Shown: positions 1 through 6,644, counted from the stretch's first letter. The stretch is 6,869 nt of DNA from an uncultured Senegalimassilia sp. (GCA_937925385.1 CALEWN010000373.1:1-6869); one strand, 5' to 3'. Numbers and translations: made by a program. The notes: a model not told the origin generated them from the sequence alone.

Positions 1-1
1 G

Positions 2-646
2 ACCGACGCCCAGGGCCGCACGGTCGATTTCCGCAACACGGTCATCATCATGACGTCCAACGTTGGCGCCCGCGAGATCTCCGCGCCCACCACGCTCGGC
101 TTCAGCCCCGAGGGCAAGGCAGGCCTTTCCGACAAGGAGATCAAATCCCGCGTTATGGGCGAGGTGAAGAAGTTGTTCAGGCCCGAGTTCTTGAACCGTA
201 TCGACGAGATCATCGTGTTCAAGTCCTTGACGCAGGAGCAGATCGTCGAAATCGCCAAGCTCATGGTGGCAGACCTGCGAGAGCGTCTGATTGCCCAGAA
301 CATGACCATCAACCTCACCGATGACGCCTATAAGCTCATCGCGAAGGAAGGCACCGATGCCGCCTATGGCGCCCGCCCGCTGCGTCGCGCCATCCAGCGT
401 CTGCTGGAGGATCCGCTGTCCGAGGAGCTGCTCGAGGGCAAGTGGACGTCCGGCTCGGTCATCCAGGCCAACGTTTCCGAGGACGGCGAAAGCCTTGCGT
501 TCGTTCCCGGTACGGGCTCCATTCCCGCACCGCGCAAGCACGACAGCATCGCGCGCGATGCCGAGCTTCTGCTCACGAACTTCGATCTGGGCCATGCCGG
601 CGTCTCCGGCTCGGGCGGGTCGGCAAGCGGCGGCGCTGCGGACTAG
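2..646 (+). CDS. clpC: ATP-dependent Clp protease ATP-binding subunit ClpC, C-terminal part (5' end outside window)
   Basis: This is the last 214 residues of a Clp/Hsp100 class I unfoldase. In the cell such hexamers unfold proteins and feed them to the ClpP peptidase. The frame is open to the left edge, so the ATG at 50 is internal and not the start. Visible parts of the second AAA+ domain, in order, are the end of a nucleotide-binding core with the sensor-1 segment TVIIMTSNVG (Asn at about fragment residue 20), the arginine-finger segment FRPEFLNRIDEI (Arg about 66), and the C-terminal small domain with sensor-2 GARPLRRAIQ (Arg about 125). The Walker motifs, N-domain and middle domain are off the window, so ClpC rather than another class I Clp rests on the close fit of this segment to actinobacterial and Firmicutes ClpC. 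The protein ends in a Gly/Ser/Ala-rich tail of about 17 residues that looks disordered. A spacer and terminator follow. Confidence 0.93.
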   Translation, partial: TDAQGRTVDFRNTVIIMTSNVGAREISAPTTLGFSPEGKAGLSDKEIKSRVMGEVKKLFRPEFLNRIDEIIVFKSLTQEQIVEIAKLMVADLRERLIAQNMTINLTDDAYKLIAKEGTDAAYGARPLRRAIQRLLEDPLSEELLEGKWTSGSVIQANVSEDGESLAFVPGTGSIPAPRKHDSIARDAELLLTNFDLGHAGVSGSGGSASGGAAD

Positions 647-730
647 GGTTCGGGTTGCTCCCGCTGCGCTCTGTGTGGGCCGGCGGGTTCGCATGCCACG
701 CGCACTTTTTCCATGCAGCCCGTACCGCGC

Positions 731-759
731 CTGTGAAAACGCAGCAGTTGCTTTAGAAT
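731..759 (+). promoter_or_regulatory. Possible promoter upstream of ispD
   Basis: TAGAAT at 754-759 differs from the -10 consensus at one position. A poor -35 candidate, CTGTGA at 731-736, lies 17 nt upstream and matches TTGACA at three of six positions. Transcription would begin near 766, inside the hairpin that follows. Because a terminator separates clpC from ispD, a promoter near here is expected, but the -35 match is weak and GC-rich actinobacterial promoters are hard to read by eye. Confidence 0.3.
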
Positions 760-762
760 GTA

Positions 763-797
763 AGGCGGTCCCGAAAGGGGCCGCCTCATTTGTTTTC
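763..797 (+). terminator. Intrinsic terminator between clpC and ispD
   Basis: A 10-bp stem pairs 763-772 with 777-786 (AGGCGGTCCC with GGGGCCGCCT, one G-U wobble), closed by a GAAA tetraloop at 773-776. A T-rich tract follows at 789-796, broken by one G. This is a convincing rho-independent terminator, most simply for the clpC transcript. It is unusual in lying 117 nt after the clpC stop and ending only 17 nt before the ispD start codon. Confidence 0.75.
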
Positions 798-814
798 GAC
801 GGAAAGAGGAAACC

Positions 815-1663
815 ATGCCCAAGACCGTTGACCCGGTGTTCTCGTCCTCGGTGCTCGCCGCAGCCGACCTGGCCACGGCGCTTGATATCGATGCGCTCAC
901 GCAATCCTTGGCCGGCCTTGAGGGCAAGGTCGACAAGAACCCGAAGACGGCGGCCATTATCCTGGCCGGCGGCACGGGCGAGCGTTTCGGCAAGGAAGGC
1001 GGCAAACAGCTGGTGGAAATCGGCGGCAAGCCGATTCTCACCTGGTCGGTCGAGGCCTTCGACGCCGTAGGCGATATCGGCCTCATCGTCATCGTCTGCC
1101 CGGCCGAACGTCAGGGCGAGTACCTGAGCAAGGCCGTCGACCCCTTCTCGTTCGCTACGCCCATCGTGGTCGCCGCGGCGGGCTCCACGCGTCAGGAATC
1201 GGCGTTTTCCGGCCTTGAGCTGGTGCCCGAGGAGTTCGAGTACGTGGTCATGCACGATGGTGCCCGCCCGCTCATCTCGGCCGATTTGATCGCCCATACC
1301 ATTGCCACGCTCAAGGGCAACATCGATGCCGACGGCGCCGTGGTGGCCCATCCCGCCATCGATACGCTGAAAGTGGTTGAAAACGGCGTTATCGTCGGCA
1401 CGCCCGACCGCAGCGTGTTCTGGAACGCGCAAACCCCGCAGGTCTTCCGCGCGGGCATCTACCGCCGCGCGCACGCCTCGGCGCTCTCCGACGGGTTCGT
1501 CGGCACCGACGACAGCTCCCTGATCGAGCGTCTCGGCGGCCGCGTCCTTGTGGTGGAGGGCAAGCGCGACAACATCAAGCTCACCGTTCCGGAGGACTAC
1601 CTCATGCTCGTCGCCGCCGTGCGCGAGCGTTATCTCAAGCAGAAAGGCGAGCAGGAGCAATGA
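815..1663 (+). CDS. ispD: 2-C-methyl-D-erythritol 4-phosphate cytidylyltransferase (IspD) with N-terminal extension
   Basis: IspD joins CTP and MEP to give CDP-ME, step 3 of the cytosolic MEP isoprenoid pathway. The 282-residue product has the cytidylyltransferase fold signatures in order: AIILAGGTGERFG (47-59) with Arg57 and Lys64 at the spacing of E. coli Arg20 and Lys27, GSTRQES (123-129), HDGARP (147-152), PDRSVFWNAQTPQVF (197-211) with the expected catalytic Arg199, and RDNIKLTVPED (251-261) with Lys255. The start at 815 is chosen because AGAGGA at 805-810 sits 4 nt upstream. The alternative TTG at 908 has no ribosome site. The protein is about 50 residues longer than usual, mostly from about 40 extra N-terminal residues, and the usual PKQ motif reads GKQ. 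TarI-like ribitol-phosphate cytidylyltransferases share the LAGG start, but the overlap with ispF supports IspD. The stop overlaps ispF by 4 nt, so translation is probably coupled. Confidence 0.95.
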   Translation: MPKTVDPVFSSSVLAAADLATALDIDALTQSLAGLEGKVDKNPKTAAIILAGGTGERFGKEGGKQLVEIGGKPILTWSVEAFDAVGDIGLIVIVCPAERQGEYLSKAVDPFSFATPIVVAAAGSTRQESAFSGLELVPEEFEYVVMHDGARPLISADLIAHTIATLKGNIDADGAVVAHPAIDTLKVVENGVIVGTPDRSVFWNAQTPQVFRAGIYRRAHASALSDGFVGTDDSSLIERLGGRVLVVEGKRDNIKLTVPEDYLMLVAAVRERYLKQKGEQEQ

Positions 1664-2157
1664 GCTTGGAATTCAGCGCCCTGCGCATAGGACAGGGCTA
1701 CGATGTGCATAAGCTGGTCGAAGGGCGCAAGCTCATCATCGGCGGCGTCGATATCCCGCACACCTTGGGCTTGCTCGGCCACTCCGACGCCGATGTGCTG
1801 GCGCATGCCGTGGCAGACGCGCTGCTCGGCGCCATCCGCGGCGGCGATATCGGCAAGCTTTTCCCCGACACCGACCCCAAATGGGAGGGGGCCGATTCCA
1901 TGAAGCTGCTGGCGGCCGTGGCGGACAAGGTGCGCGAAGAGGGCTTCCAAATCATCGATGTCGACAGCGTTATCGCAGCTCAGAAGCCGAAGATGGCGCC
2001 GCATCGCCAGCAGATGCGCGAGAATCTGGCAGCTGCCATGGGCATCGCGGTCGAAAACGTCGGCGTGAAGGCCACCACTACCGAGGGGCTTGGCTTCGAA
2101 GGAGAGCAAAAAGGCATCTCCGCCACGGCCGTGGCCCTGCTGGCGCGATGTAGCTAG
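1660..2157 (+). CDS. ispF: 2-C-methyl-D-erythritol 2,4-cyclodiphosphate synthase (IspF)
   Basis: IspF cyclises CDP-ME 2-phosphate to MEcPP with release of CMP, step 5 of the MEP pathway; the family works as a cytosolic homotrimer. The 165-residue protein is near the family norm of about 157-160. Near its N-terminus RIGQGYDVH carries Asp15 and His17, and HSDADVLAHA carries His49. These match the three zinc ligands of the E. coli enzyme in identity and spacing. DIGKLFPDTDP (63-73), AQKPKMAPH (107-115) and VKATTTEGLGF (136-146) follow, the last with Glu142 at the divalent-metal position. The ATG overlaps the ispD stop as ATGA. AGGAG at 1653-1657 leaves only 2 nt to the ATG, so initiation probably depends on ribosomes finishing ispD. 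The MEP kinase gene ispE is not in this window. Confidence 0.96.
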   Translation: MSLEFSALRIGQGYDVHKLVEGRKLIIGGVDIPHTLGLLGHSDADVLAHAVADALLGAIRGGDIGKLFPDTDPKWEGADSMKLLAAVADKVREEGFQIIDVDSVIAAQKPKMAPHRQQMRENLAAAMGIAVENVGVKATTTEGLGFEGEQKGISATAVALLARCS

Positions 2158-2160
2158 CAA

Positions 2161-2180
2161 GGGCGCAGATTTCGGCGCTC
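2161..2180 (+). other. Small hairpin between ispF and cysS
   Basis: A 6-bp stem (2161-2166 with 2175-2180, one G-U wobble) encloses an 8-nt loop just after the ispF stop. The downstream ATCCTTTAT is a poor U-tract, so termination would be weak. A second 5-bp stem, GCCGC 2206-2210 with GCGGC 2216-2220, lies nearer cysS. I see no convincing promoter in this 86-nt gap, so cysS may be transcribed together with ispDF. Confidence 0.25.
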
Positions 2181-2232
2181 ATCCTTTATCGATCACCGTC
2201 AACCCGCCGCGCCATGCGGCATGCGTATAGAA

Positions 2233-2246
2233 CAGGAACGCAAATG
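2233..2246 (+). promoter_or_regulatory. Ribosome binding site that fixes the cysS start
   Basis: CAGGAA at 2233-2238 lies 5 nt before the ATG at 2244. The in-frame ATG at 2214, ten codons upstream, has only GC-rich sequence before it and would add residues that CysRS proteins do not normally carry. The ATG at 2244 also gives a protein beginning MLKIYDS, as expected for the family. Confidence 0.8.
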
Positions 2247-3764
2247 CTTAAGATCTACGACAGCAAACTTCGCGAGAAGGTGCCTTTCGAGTCGCTTGAA
2301 CACGGGAAAATCGGCATGTACGTGTGCGGTCCCACCGTCTACAACTACATCCACATCGGCAACGCCCGCACCTTCGTCAGCTTCGACGTCATCCGCCGCT
2401 ACCTTTCCTGGCGCGGCTTCGACGTGAAGTTCGTCTCCAACATCACCGATGTTGATGACAAAATCATCAAGAAGGCTAACGAAGAGGGCCGCAGCGCGGC
2501 CGAGGTGGCTGCCGAGTATTCGCAGGCCTTCCTTGACGACATGCATGCCATGAACGTGCAGGACCCGGATGTGCGCCCGCGCGCAACCGAGGAGATTCCC
2601 GAGATGATCCAACTCATCCAGGAGCTCATCGACGGTGGTCACGCGTACGAGGTCGAAGGCGATGTCTACTTCAGCGTGCGCAGCTACGCTGATTACGGCG
2701 CGCTGTCCGGTCGCAACATCGATGAGATGGAAGGCGGCCATCGCGAGCTGCGCGCCGACGGACAGGGCCTGGAAGATCGCAAGCGCGACCATCTCGACTT
2801 CGCGCTGTGGAAGGCCGCCAAGCCCGGCGAGCCCTCTTGGGAAAGCCCATGGGGCCAGGGCCGTCCTGGCTGGCACATCGAGTGCTCGGCAATGTCGCGC
2901 AAGTACCTGGGCCTGCCCTTCGACATCCATGGCGGCGGCGCCGACCTGGTGTTCCCGCATCATGAGAACGAGCGCGCCCAGTCCGAGGCCGCATGCGGTT
3001 GCACCTTCGCCAACCACTGGATGCACAGCGGCATGCTGCAGATCAACCACGAGAAGATGAGCAAGTCGCTGGGCAACTTCCTGTTGTTGCGCGACATCCT
3101 GAAAACCACGTCCCCCGATGTGCTGCGCTTCCTTATGCTGCAAACGCATTATCGTAGCCCGCTCGATTTCTCAGACGAGCGCCTCGACGAGGCCGCATCC
3201 GCGCTTTCCCGCATCGAGAACGCCGTGCGCAACCTTGATTGGCAGATGAAGAACGCCCAGGATGCGCCCAGCCCGCTTGATACGCAGGCCATCCTGAAGC
3301 AAGCGAAGTCCACGCGCGTCGAGTTCGTCTTGGCCATGGACGATGACTTCAACGCTCCGCGCGCACTGGGCGAGGTGTTCGACCTGGTCGGTTTCGCGAA
3401 CACCCAGATCGCCGACAAAACGCTTTCGCTCTCCGATGTTCCCGCCGTGCGCGATCTGCGCGAGACCATCACCACGCTCATGCGCGTGTTCGGCGTGGAG
3501 GTTGCCCCGCAGGATTGGGAGGACAATCAGGCCGACGCATACCCGGCCGAGGTCGTTGACCTGGCGAAACAGGTTGCCGGTTACGAAGGCTCCGATGCGC
3601 ACGAGGCCGTCGATGCCCTGCTCGATGCACGTGCCACCGCGCGTGCCGAGAAGAACTGGGCAGTGGCCGACGCCGTCCGCGATGGCCTTACGGGGCTGGG
3701 CTTCACCATCGAGGACACCCCTCAGGGTGCTCGCGTCAGCTACGACCCCTCTGAAGGCAAGTAG
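2244..3764 (+). CDS. cysS: Cysteinyl-tRNA synthetase
   Basis: This class I aminoacyl-tRNA synthetase activates cysteine with ATP and charges tRNA-Cys in the cytosol. The 506-residue protein is slightly longer than the usual 460-500. The N-terminal Rossmann fold holds [18 protein letters not shown] (26-43) with zinc ligand Cys28 and the HIGH-type motif as HIGN (37-40). GWHIECSAM (209-217) holds Cys214, and FPHHENE (237-243) holds His239 and Glu243. All four zinc ligands match the E. coli spacing. KMSKS is at 271-275. The C-terminal helical region carries a typical CysRS tail, ending in [16 protein letters not shown]. No frameshift or missing key residue is seen. No T-box or other leader structure is evident upstream. 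It lies 86 nt after ispF and is followed by a 221-nt spacer, so it may be the last gene of an ispD-ispF-cysS unit. Confidence 0.97.
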   Translation: MLKIYDSKLREKVPFESLEHGKIGMYVCGPTVYNYIHIGNARTFVSFDVIRRYLSWRGFDVKFVSNITDVDDKIIKKANEEGRSAAEVAAEYSQAFLDDMHAMNVQDPDVRPRATEEIPEMIQLIQELIDGGHAYEVEGDVYFSVRSYADYGALSGRNIDEMEGGHRELRADGQGLEDRKRDHLDFALWKAAKPGEPSWESPWGQGRPGWHIECSAMSRKYLGLPFDIHGGGADLVFPHHENERAQSEAACGCTFANHWMHSGMLQINHEKMSKSLGNFLLLRDILKTTSPDVLRFLMLQTHYRSPLDFSDERLDEAASALSRIENAVRNLDWQMKNAQDAPSPLDTQAILKQAKSTRVEFVLAMDDDFNAPRALGEVFDLVGFANTQIADKTLSLSDVPAVRDLRETITTLMRVFGVEVAPQDWEDNQADAYPAEVVDLAKQVAGYEGSDAHEAVDALLDARATARAEKNWAVADAVRDGLTGLGFTIEDTPQGARVSYDPSEGK

Positions 3765-3814
3765 GCTAAAACCGACGTTGCGGGCCGCTGCGCCGTTTCG
3801 TTCCCTTTCTCTAC

Positions 3815-3915
3815 CTTGCGGGCGTGGTCGAAAGGCCGCGCCCGGCCTGCCTGACGCAAGATGCGTTTCGCCGGGTCTGAAGCGAAGGTGCCGGATCTGC
3901 CGTACGGCATCCGGC
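3815..3915 (+). other. Structured gene-free spacer between cysS and the U32 gene (three strong hairpins)
   Basis: The 221-nt spacer has no credible ORF but folds strongly. Hairpin 1 pairs 3819-3829 with 3834-3844 (11 bp, two G-U wobbles, GAAA loop). Its base competes with an outer perfect 6-bp pairing of CTTGCG 3815-3820 with CGCAAG 3855-3860. Hairpin 2 pairs 3863-3871 with 3882-3891 (9 bp, one bulge, 10-nt loop). Hairpin 3 pairs 3890-3895 and 3898-3901 with 3906-3915, with a 2-nt bulge and GTAC loop, and its core at 3898-3909 is a perfect 12-nt palindrome. None is followed by a U-tract, so none looks like an intrinsic terminator. A pyrimidine-rich run lies just before hairpin 1. I recognise no RNA family. 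It could be a structured leader of the U32-MFS operon, a small RNA, or a palindromic repeat. Confidence 0.5.
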
Positions 3916-3985
3916 TGGATGGGTTCGAGGCTGCGCGGCGGCTTTCGTGTTTGTACTGGACCGATTACTACGAAGATTGCTACCG

Positions 3986-5260
3986 ATGACTGATTTTTCA
4001 ACAACCGAGCTTCTCGCTCCTGCGGGCGGCCGCAGCCAGCTCGAGGCGGCCGTGCGTTTTGGAGCCGATGCGGTGTACCTGGCGGCCGATAGGTTCGGCA
4101 TGCGCCAGCGTGCCGAAAACTTCACGCTTGACGATATCCCGTCCGCCGTCGCGTTCGCGCATGCGGCGGGCGTGAAGGTGTACGTGACGGTGAACACGCT
4201 CATGAGCCAGGCCGATATCGCCGCTTTGCCGCCGTATCTAGAAGCTCTTGACGCCTCGGGCGCCGACGCGCTCATCGTCAGCGACCTTGGCGCATTTTCC
4301 CTGGCGAAACGCTACGCGCCGCACATGGAGCTGCATGTGAGCACGCAGGCTTCGGTGATGAACGCCGAAGCTGCGCGCGCCTGGCATGACCTGGGCGCAT
4401 CGCGCGTGGTGGTTGCGCGCGAGATGAGCGTGGAAGACATCGCCGAGTTGCGCGCGCAGGCGCCGCGCGATCTTGAGATCGAGGCGTTCGTGCATGGCGC
4501 CATGTGCATGGCCTTCTCGGGGCGCTGCATGTTGTCCGCTGCCATGACGGGACGCTCGGGTAACAAGGGCTATTGCGCGCAGCCGTGCCGATGGAGCTAT
4601 GCGCTGGTGGAGGAGAAGCGTCCCGGTGCGTATTACCCCATTGAGGAGGATGTGCGCGGCACCTATGTCATGAACGCGCACGACCTGTGCATGATCGAGC
4701 ATCTCGATGAGCTGGCGCAAGCTGGCGTCAGCTCGTTTAAGATCGAGGGCCGTAACAAACGTGCGTTTTACGTTGCCACGGTGGTGCATGCTTATCGGGC
4801 GGTCATGGATGGCGCAGATCCGTCTGCGGTAATGTCCGACTTGCACGCCATTTCGCATCGCCCCTACGGTACCGGCTTCTATTTCGGTCAGCCAAGCCAA
4901 CGCCAGGAGCGCGATGGCTACGACAAGGATTACCTGCATGCGGCCACGGTGACCAGCTGCAGCCCCGAAGGGGAGGACAGATGGCGAATCGAGGCTACGT
5001 GCCACAACCGTTTCTGCGAAGGCGATGAGCTTGAGGCGCTTTCTCCGCGAAAAGCCATTGCGGCGGTGAACGTGAAAGGCCTCACCTGGCTGGTGCAGCC
5101 AAGCGGAAATCGCCCCAACCCGTCTCCCGAGCCGGTGCCGGTGGCCAATCGCACCATGGAAACCTATGCGTTCACCAGCGATATCGCCTTGCAATCGGGC
5201 GATTTGCTGCGCATCCGCGTGGATTCCGTCCCTCAAAGCGCGCAGGAAGTGAGGGCATGA
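3986..5260 (+). CDS. trhP: Peptidase U32 family protein, TrhP (YegQ)-like tRNA U34 hydroxylation protein
   Basis: U32 proteins were first called collagenase-like peptidases; several are now known as oxygen-independent hydroxylases. The TrhP branch uses prephenate and an Fe-S cluster to make 5-hydroxyuridine at the wobble position of tRNAs. The 424-residue product starts TTELLAPAGG (6-15), then has GADAVYLAADRFGMR (26-40), a TIM-barrel core with LHVSTQASVMN (116-126), and FVHGAMCMAFSGRCMLS (168-184). Cys174, Cys181, Cys197 and Cys201 fit the four cluster ligands. The stretch EEKRPGAYYPIEED to RGTYVMNAHDL (199-234) and KIEGRNK (252-258) resemble TrhP and not the longer RlhA type. Start choice is uncertain. 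The ATG at 3986 fits the family N-terminus but has only a GAAGA-like site; a GTG at 3947 would add 13 residues. The stop overlaps the MFS start by 4 nt. Confidence 0.85.
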   Translation: MTDFSTTELLAPAGGRSQLEAAVRFGADAVYLAADRFGMRQRAENFTLDDIPSAVAFAHAAGVKVYVTVNTLMSQADIAALPPYLEALDASGADALIVSDLGAFSLAKRYAPHMELHVSTQASVMNAEAARAWHDLGASRVVVAREMSVEDIAELRAQAPRDLEIEAFVHGAMCMAFSGRCMLSAAMTGRSGNKGYCAQPCRWSYALVEEKRPGAYYPIEEDVRGTYVMNAHDLCMIEHLDELAQAGVSSFKIEGRNKRAFYVATVVHAYRAVMDGADPSAVMSDLHAISHRPYGTGFYFGQPSQRQERDGYDKDYLHAATVTSCSPEGEDRWRIEATCHNRFCEGDELEALSPRKAIAAVNVKGLTWLVQPSGNRPNPSPEPVPVANRTMETYAFTSDIALQSGDLLRIRVDSVPQSAQEVRA

Positions 5261-6477
5261 GCCGCTCCGAAACGGCATCCGCGGCGGACGCGCCCAGCCG
5301 CGCGCGCGGCAACCTCATGATCTTGGTGTTGGCGCTCAGCTGCTTCGTGTTCGGATGCGCCTACCAATACATTCTGGGCGTGCCCGATCAAGTCGCGCAG
5401 ATAGCCGGCATCGATCTTTCCCAGGTCAGCCTTATGATGGGCGTCTACGGCGTGTGCAACGCCATCGGCACCCCGCTTCTGGTCATGGCGCTCACCTCGC
5501 GCGGACCGAAAACGTTGCTGCTGGTCAGCCTTGCCCTTATGGCGGTGGGCATGGCCATATGCGCCGCCACGCCTATCTATCCCGTCATTTTGACGGGCAG
5601 AGCCGTCATGGGCGTGGGCAACGGCACCTTCGCGGCAACCGCCTACATCGCGGCAAGCCGCATCGCGGGCCCTTCGCGCGCCGCCTCGGCCATGTCGAAC
5701 GTGGCGCTGGGCTTCAGCGCATCGTTCGTCTTCGCCCTTCCCGCCGCGCGCATGCTGCGCAACGTCATCACCTGGCAGCAGGCGTATTGGGCGCTCGTCG
5801 TCGCAGCGTGCATTGCGTTCGCGGTCATTGTGCTCGTCGTGCACGTGCCTGAAGCGCCGCACTCGCCGGCCGAGCAGGGCCGTCGAGGCACCGATGCGCT
5901 CCGCGTGTTCCGCAACCCTTGCGTGGTGCTGCCCTTGATCTGCACCGTGCTCATGTTCGTGGGGTATGCCTCCATGAATACCTATATCACGCCGTTCATG
6001 GAAAGCGTGCTTCCCCAGCCTGAGTGGGTAAGCGGATCTCTGTTCGCGTTCGGGCTGATGAGCATGATCGGCTCGAAGGCAAGCGGTTGGGCAGCCGATC
6101 GCTTCGGCTCGGCTTCGGCGGTCATCGGTTGCGTGACGCTTCAGGCGGTAACGCTTGTGGGCTTGGGGCTTGTCACGGAGTCGTGGCCCGCGGCGCTGGC
6201 GGCGGCATGTCTGTGGACGGGCATATCCTGGGGTTTCTTGCCGGCGCAGAATTCGTTCATCATGCTCAACGCGGGCGACGAGGCGGCGTTTGCCGTCAGT
6301 TTGTCGAACTCCTCGTTGCAACTCGGCAGCGCGCTTGGGTCGTTCGCCGCAGGTGTGTTCATCACCTGCATGCCGCTTTTGGCGATGCCGTTCGTCTCCG
6401 CTGCCTTCACCGCCTGCGCGGTCGCCGCCGAGATAGCGGCATTGCGCCTGTCCCGCAAGCCGCGCCGTGCACAGTAA
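5257..6477 (+). CDS. MFS transporter, DHA1/AraJ-like, substrate unknown
   Basis: This is a cytoplasmic-membrane permease of the major facilitator superfamily, 406 residues, in the usual size range. About 12 membrane segments can be drawn at roughly 20-40, 55-78, 86-103, 108-130, 144-163, 168-186, 221-243, 258-275, 287-306, 310-330, 345-370 and 372-396. They are split by a hydrophilic central loop (187-220). Residues 114-150 follow the DHA1 pattern of segments 4-5 in AraJ-like efflux permeases. The loop-2/3 motif A is degenerate (TSRGPK, 80-85), while the second-half copy is clear (GWAADRFG, 277-284). The DHA1 label suggests proton-driven efflux of a sugar, drug or metabolite, but the substrate cannot be inferred. 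The ATG overlaps the U32 stop, with AGGAAG at 5244-5249 giving a 7-nt spacing, so the two genes are almost certainly co-transcribed and probably translationally coupled. Confidence 0.88.
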   Translation: MSRSETASAADAPSRARGNLMILVLALSCFVFGCAYQYILGVPDQVAQIAGIDLSQVSLMMGVYGVCNAIGTPLLVMALTSRGPKTLLLVSLALMAVGMAICAATPIYPVILTGRAVMGVGNGTFAATAYIAASRIAGPSRAASAMSNVALGFSASFVFALPAARMLRNVITWQQAYWALVVAACIAFAVIVLVVHVPEAPHSPAEQGRRGTDALRVFRNPCVVLPLICTVLMFVGYASMNTYITPFMESVLPQPEWVSGSLFAFGLMSMIGSKASGWAADRFGSASAVIGCVTLQAVTLVGLGLVTESWPAALAAACLWTGISWGFLPAQNSFIMLNAGDEAAFAVSLSNSSLQLGSALGSFAAGVFITCMPLLAMPFVSAAFTACAVAAEIAALRLSRKPRRAQ

Positions 6478-6505
6478 GGCGAAGGGTTCCGCTGTTTTCG
6501 GTTTT
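6478..6505 (+). terminator. Weak candidate terminator after the MFS gene
   Basis: GCGAA at 6479-6483 can pair with TTCCGC at 6487-6492, with one bulged C and a GGG loop. The T-rich stretch TGTTTTCGGTTTT follows. It begins directly after the TAA. The stem is short and bulged, so termination here is only a possibility. Confidence 0.25.
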
Positions 6506-6510
6506 CCGCA

Positions 6511-6597
6511 TCCGTTCGGCTGTTTAGCGTGCAAAGGGCGTGCACGGTAAAGCCGGTCGCTTGGCTCGTGCGATTCCTTTGTCCGTTCGGCGGTTTA
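6511..6597 (+). repeat. Near-perfect 16-nt direct repeat in the riboswitch upstream region
   Basis: TCCGTTCGGCTGTTTA at 6511-6526 recurs as TCCGTTCGGCGGTTTA at 6582-6597, with 15 of 16 bases identical and start positions 71 nt apart. Similarity continues loosely on both sides: TTCC a few bases upstream, and a shared GCAA plus GG downstream. It could be a pair of regulator sites or the trace of a small duplication. Nothing in the window names a binding protein. Confidence 0.5.
6528..6546 (+). repeat. Inverted repeat CGTGCA / TGCACG
   Basis: CGTGCA at 6528-6533 and TGCACG at 6541-6546 are perfect complements around a 7-nt spacer. No U-tract follows, so it is not an intrinsic terminator. It lies between the two direct-repeat copies and could be an operator-like palindrome, but six base pairs in GC-rich DNA may be chance. 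Confidence 0.3.
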
Positions 6598-6623
6598 ATG
6601 GGCAAGCGGTTTACGTGGCGGTG

Positions 6624-6636
6624 TACTATATGCACA
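6624..6636 (+). promoter_or_regulatory. Candidate -10 element for the TPP riboswitch transcript
   Basis: TACTAT at 6624-6629 matches the -10 consensus at five of six positions and would start transcription near 6636, about 9 nt before aptamer helix P1. That distance is what a riboswitch leader needs. No good -35 is visible 16-18 nt upstream, so the call depends mainly on position. Confidence 0.4.
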
Positions 6637-6644
6637 ACAGATTC

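Noticed and set aside
321..1070. 249-codon plus-strand frame across the clpC end, terminator and ispD start
   Set aside because: It overlaps two well-supported genes in another frame and reads through a terminator hairpin. The composition is Arg/Pro/Ser-rich, typical of a shifted GC-rich frame.
2226..2231. TATAGA as a -10 element for cysS
   Set aside because: No -35 is found at proper spacing, and a start only a few bases before the ATG would remove the ribosome site.
2214..2243. Upstream in-frame ATG as the cysS start
   Set aside because: There is no Shine-Dalgarno before 2214, whereas CAGGAA is well placed for the ATG at 2244, where the conserved N-terminus begins.
2199..3149. 316-codon minus-strand open frame opposite cysS
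   Set aside because: It lies against a region with all CysRS motifs and zinc ligands in place, and its own translation shows no family signature.
3819..3844. Hairpin 1 of the cysS-U32 spacer as an intrinsic terminator for cysS
   Set aside because: The stem is strong, but it is followed by GCCTGCCTGACG with no U-tract, and the T-rich run lies on its 5' side.
3917..3935. GGTTCGAG resembling a tRNA T-loop in the cysS-U32 spacer
   Set aside because: The flanking bases do not form a 5-bp T stem, and no acceptor stem, D arm or anticodon arm can be drawn around it.
3171..4004. 277-codon minus-strand open frame covering the cysS end and the following spacer
   Set aside because: It lacks a recognisable domain and runs antisense to conserved cysS sequence. 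It does not explain the hairpins in the spacer.
5233..6534. 433-codon open frame on the minus strand opposite the MFS gene
   Set aside because: The translation is rich in Arg, His and Gly with no recognisable domain, as expected for the antisense of a GC-rich coding region. The plus-strand MFS protein is well supported.
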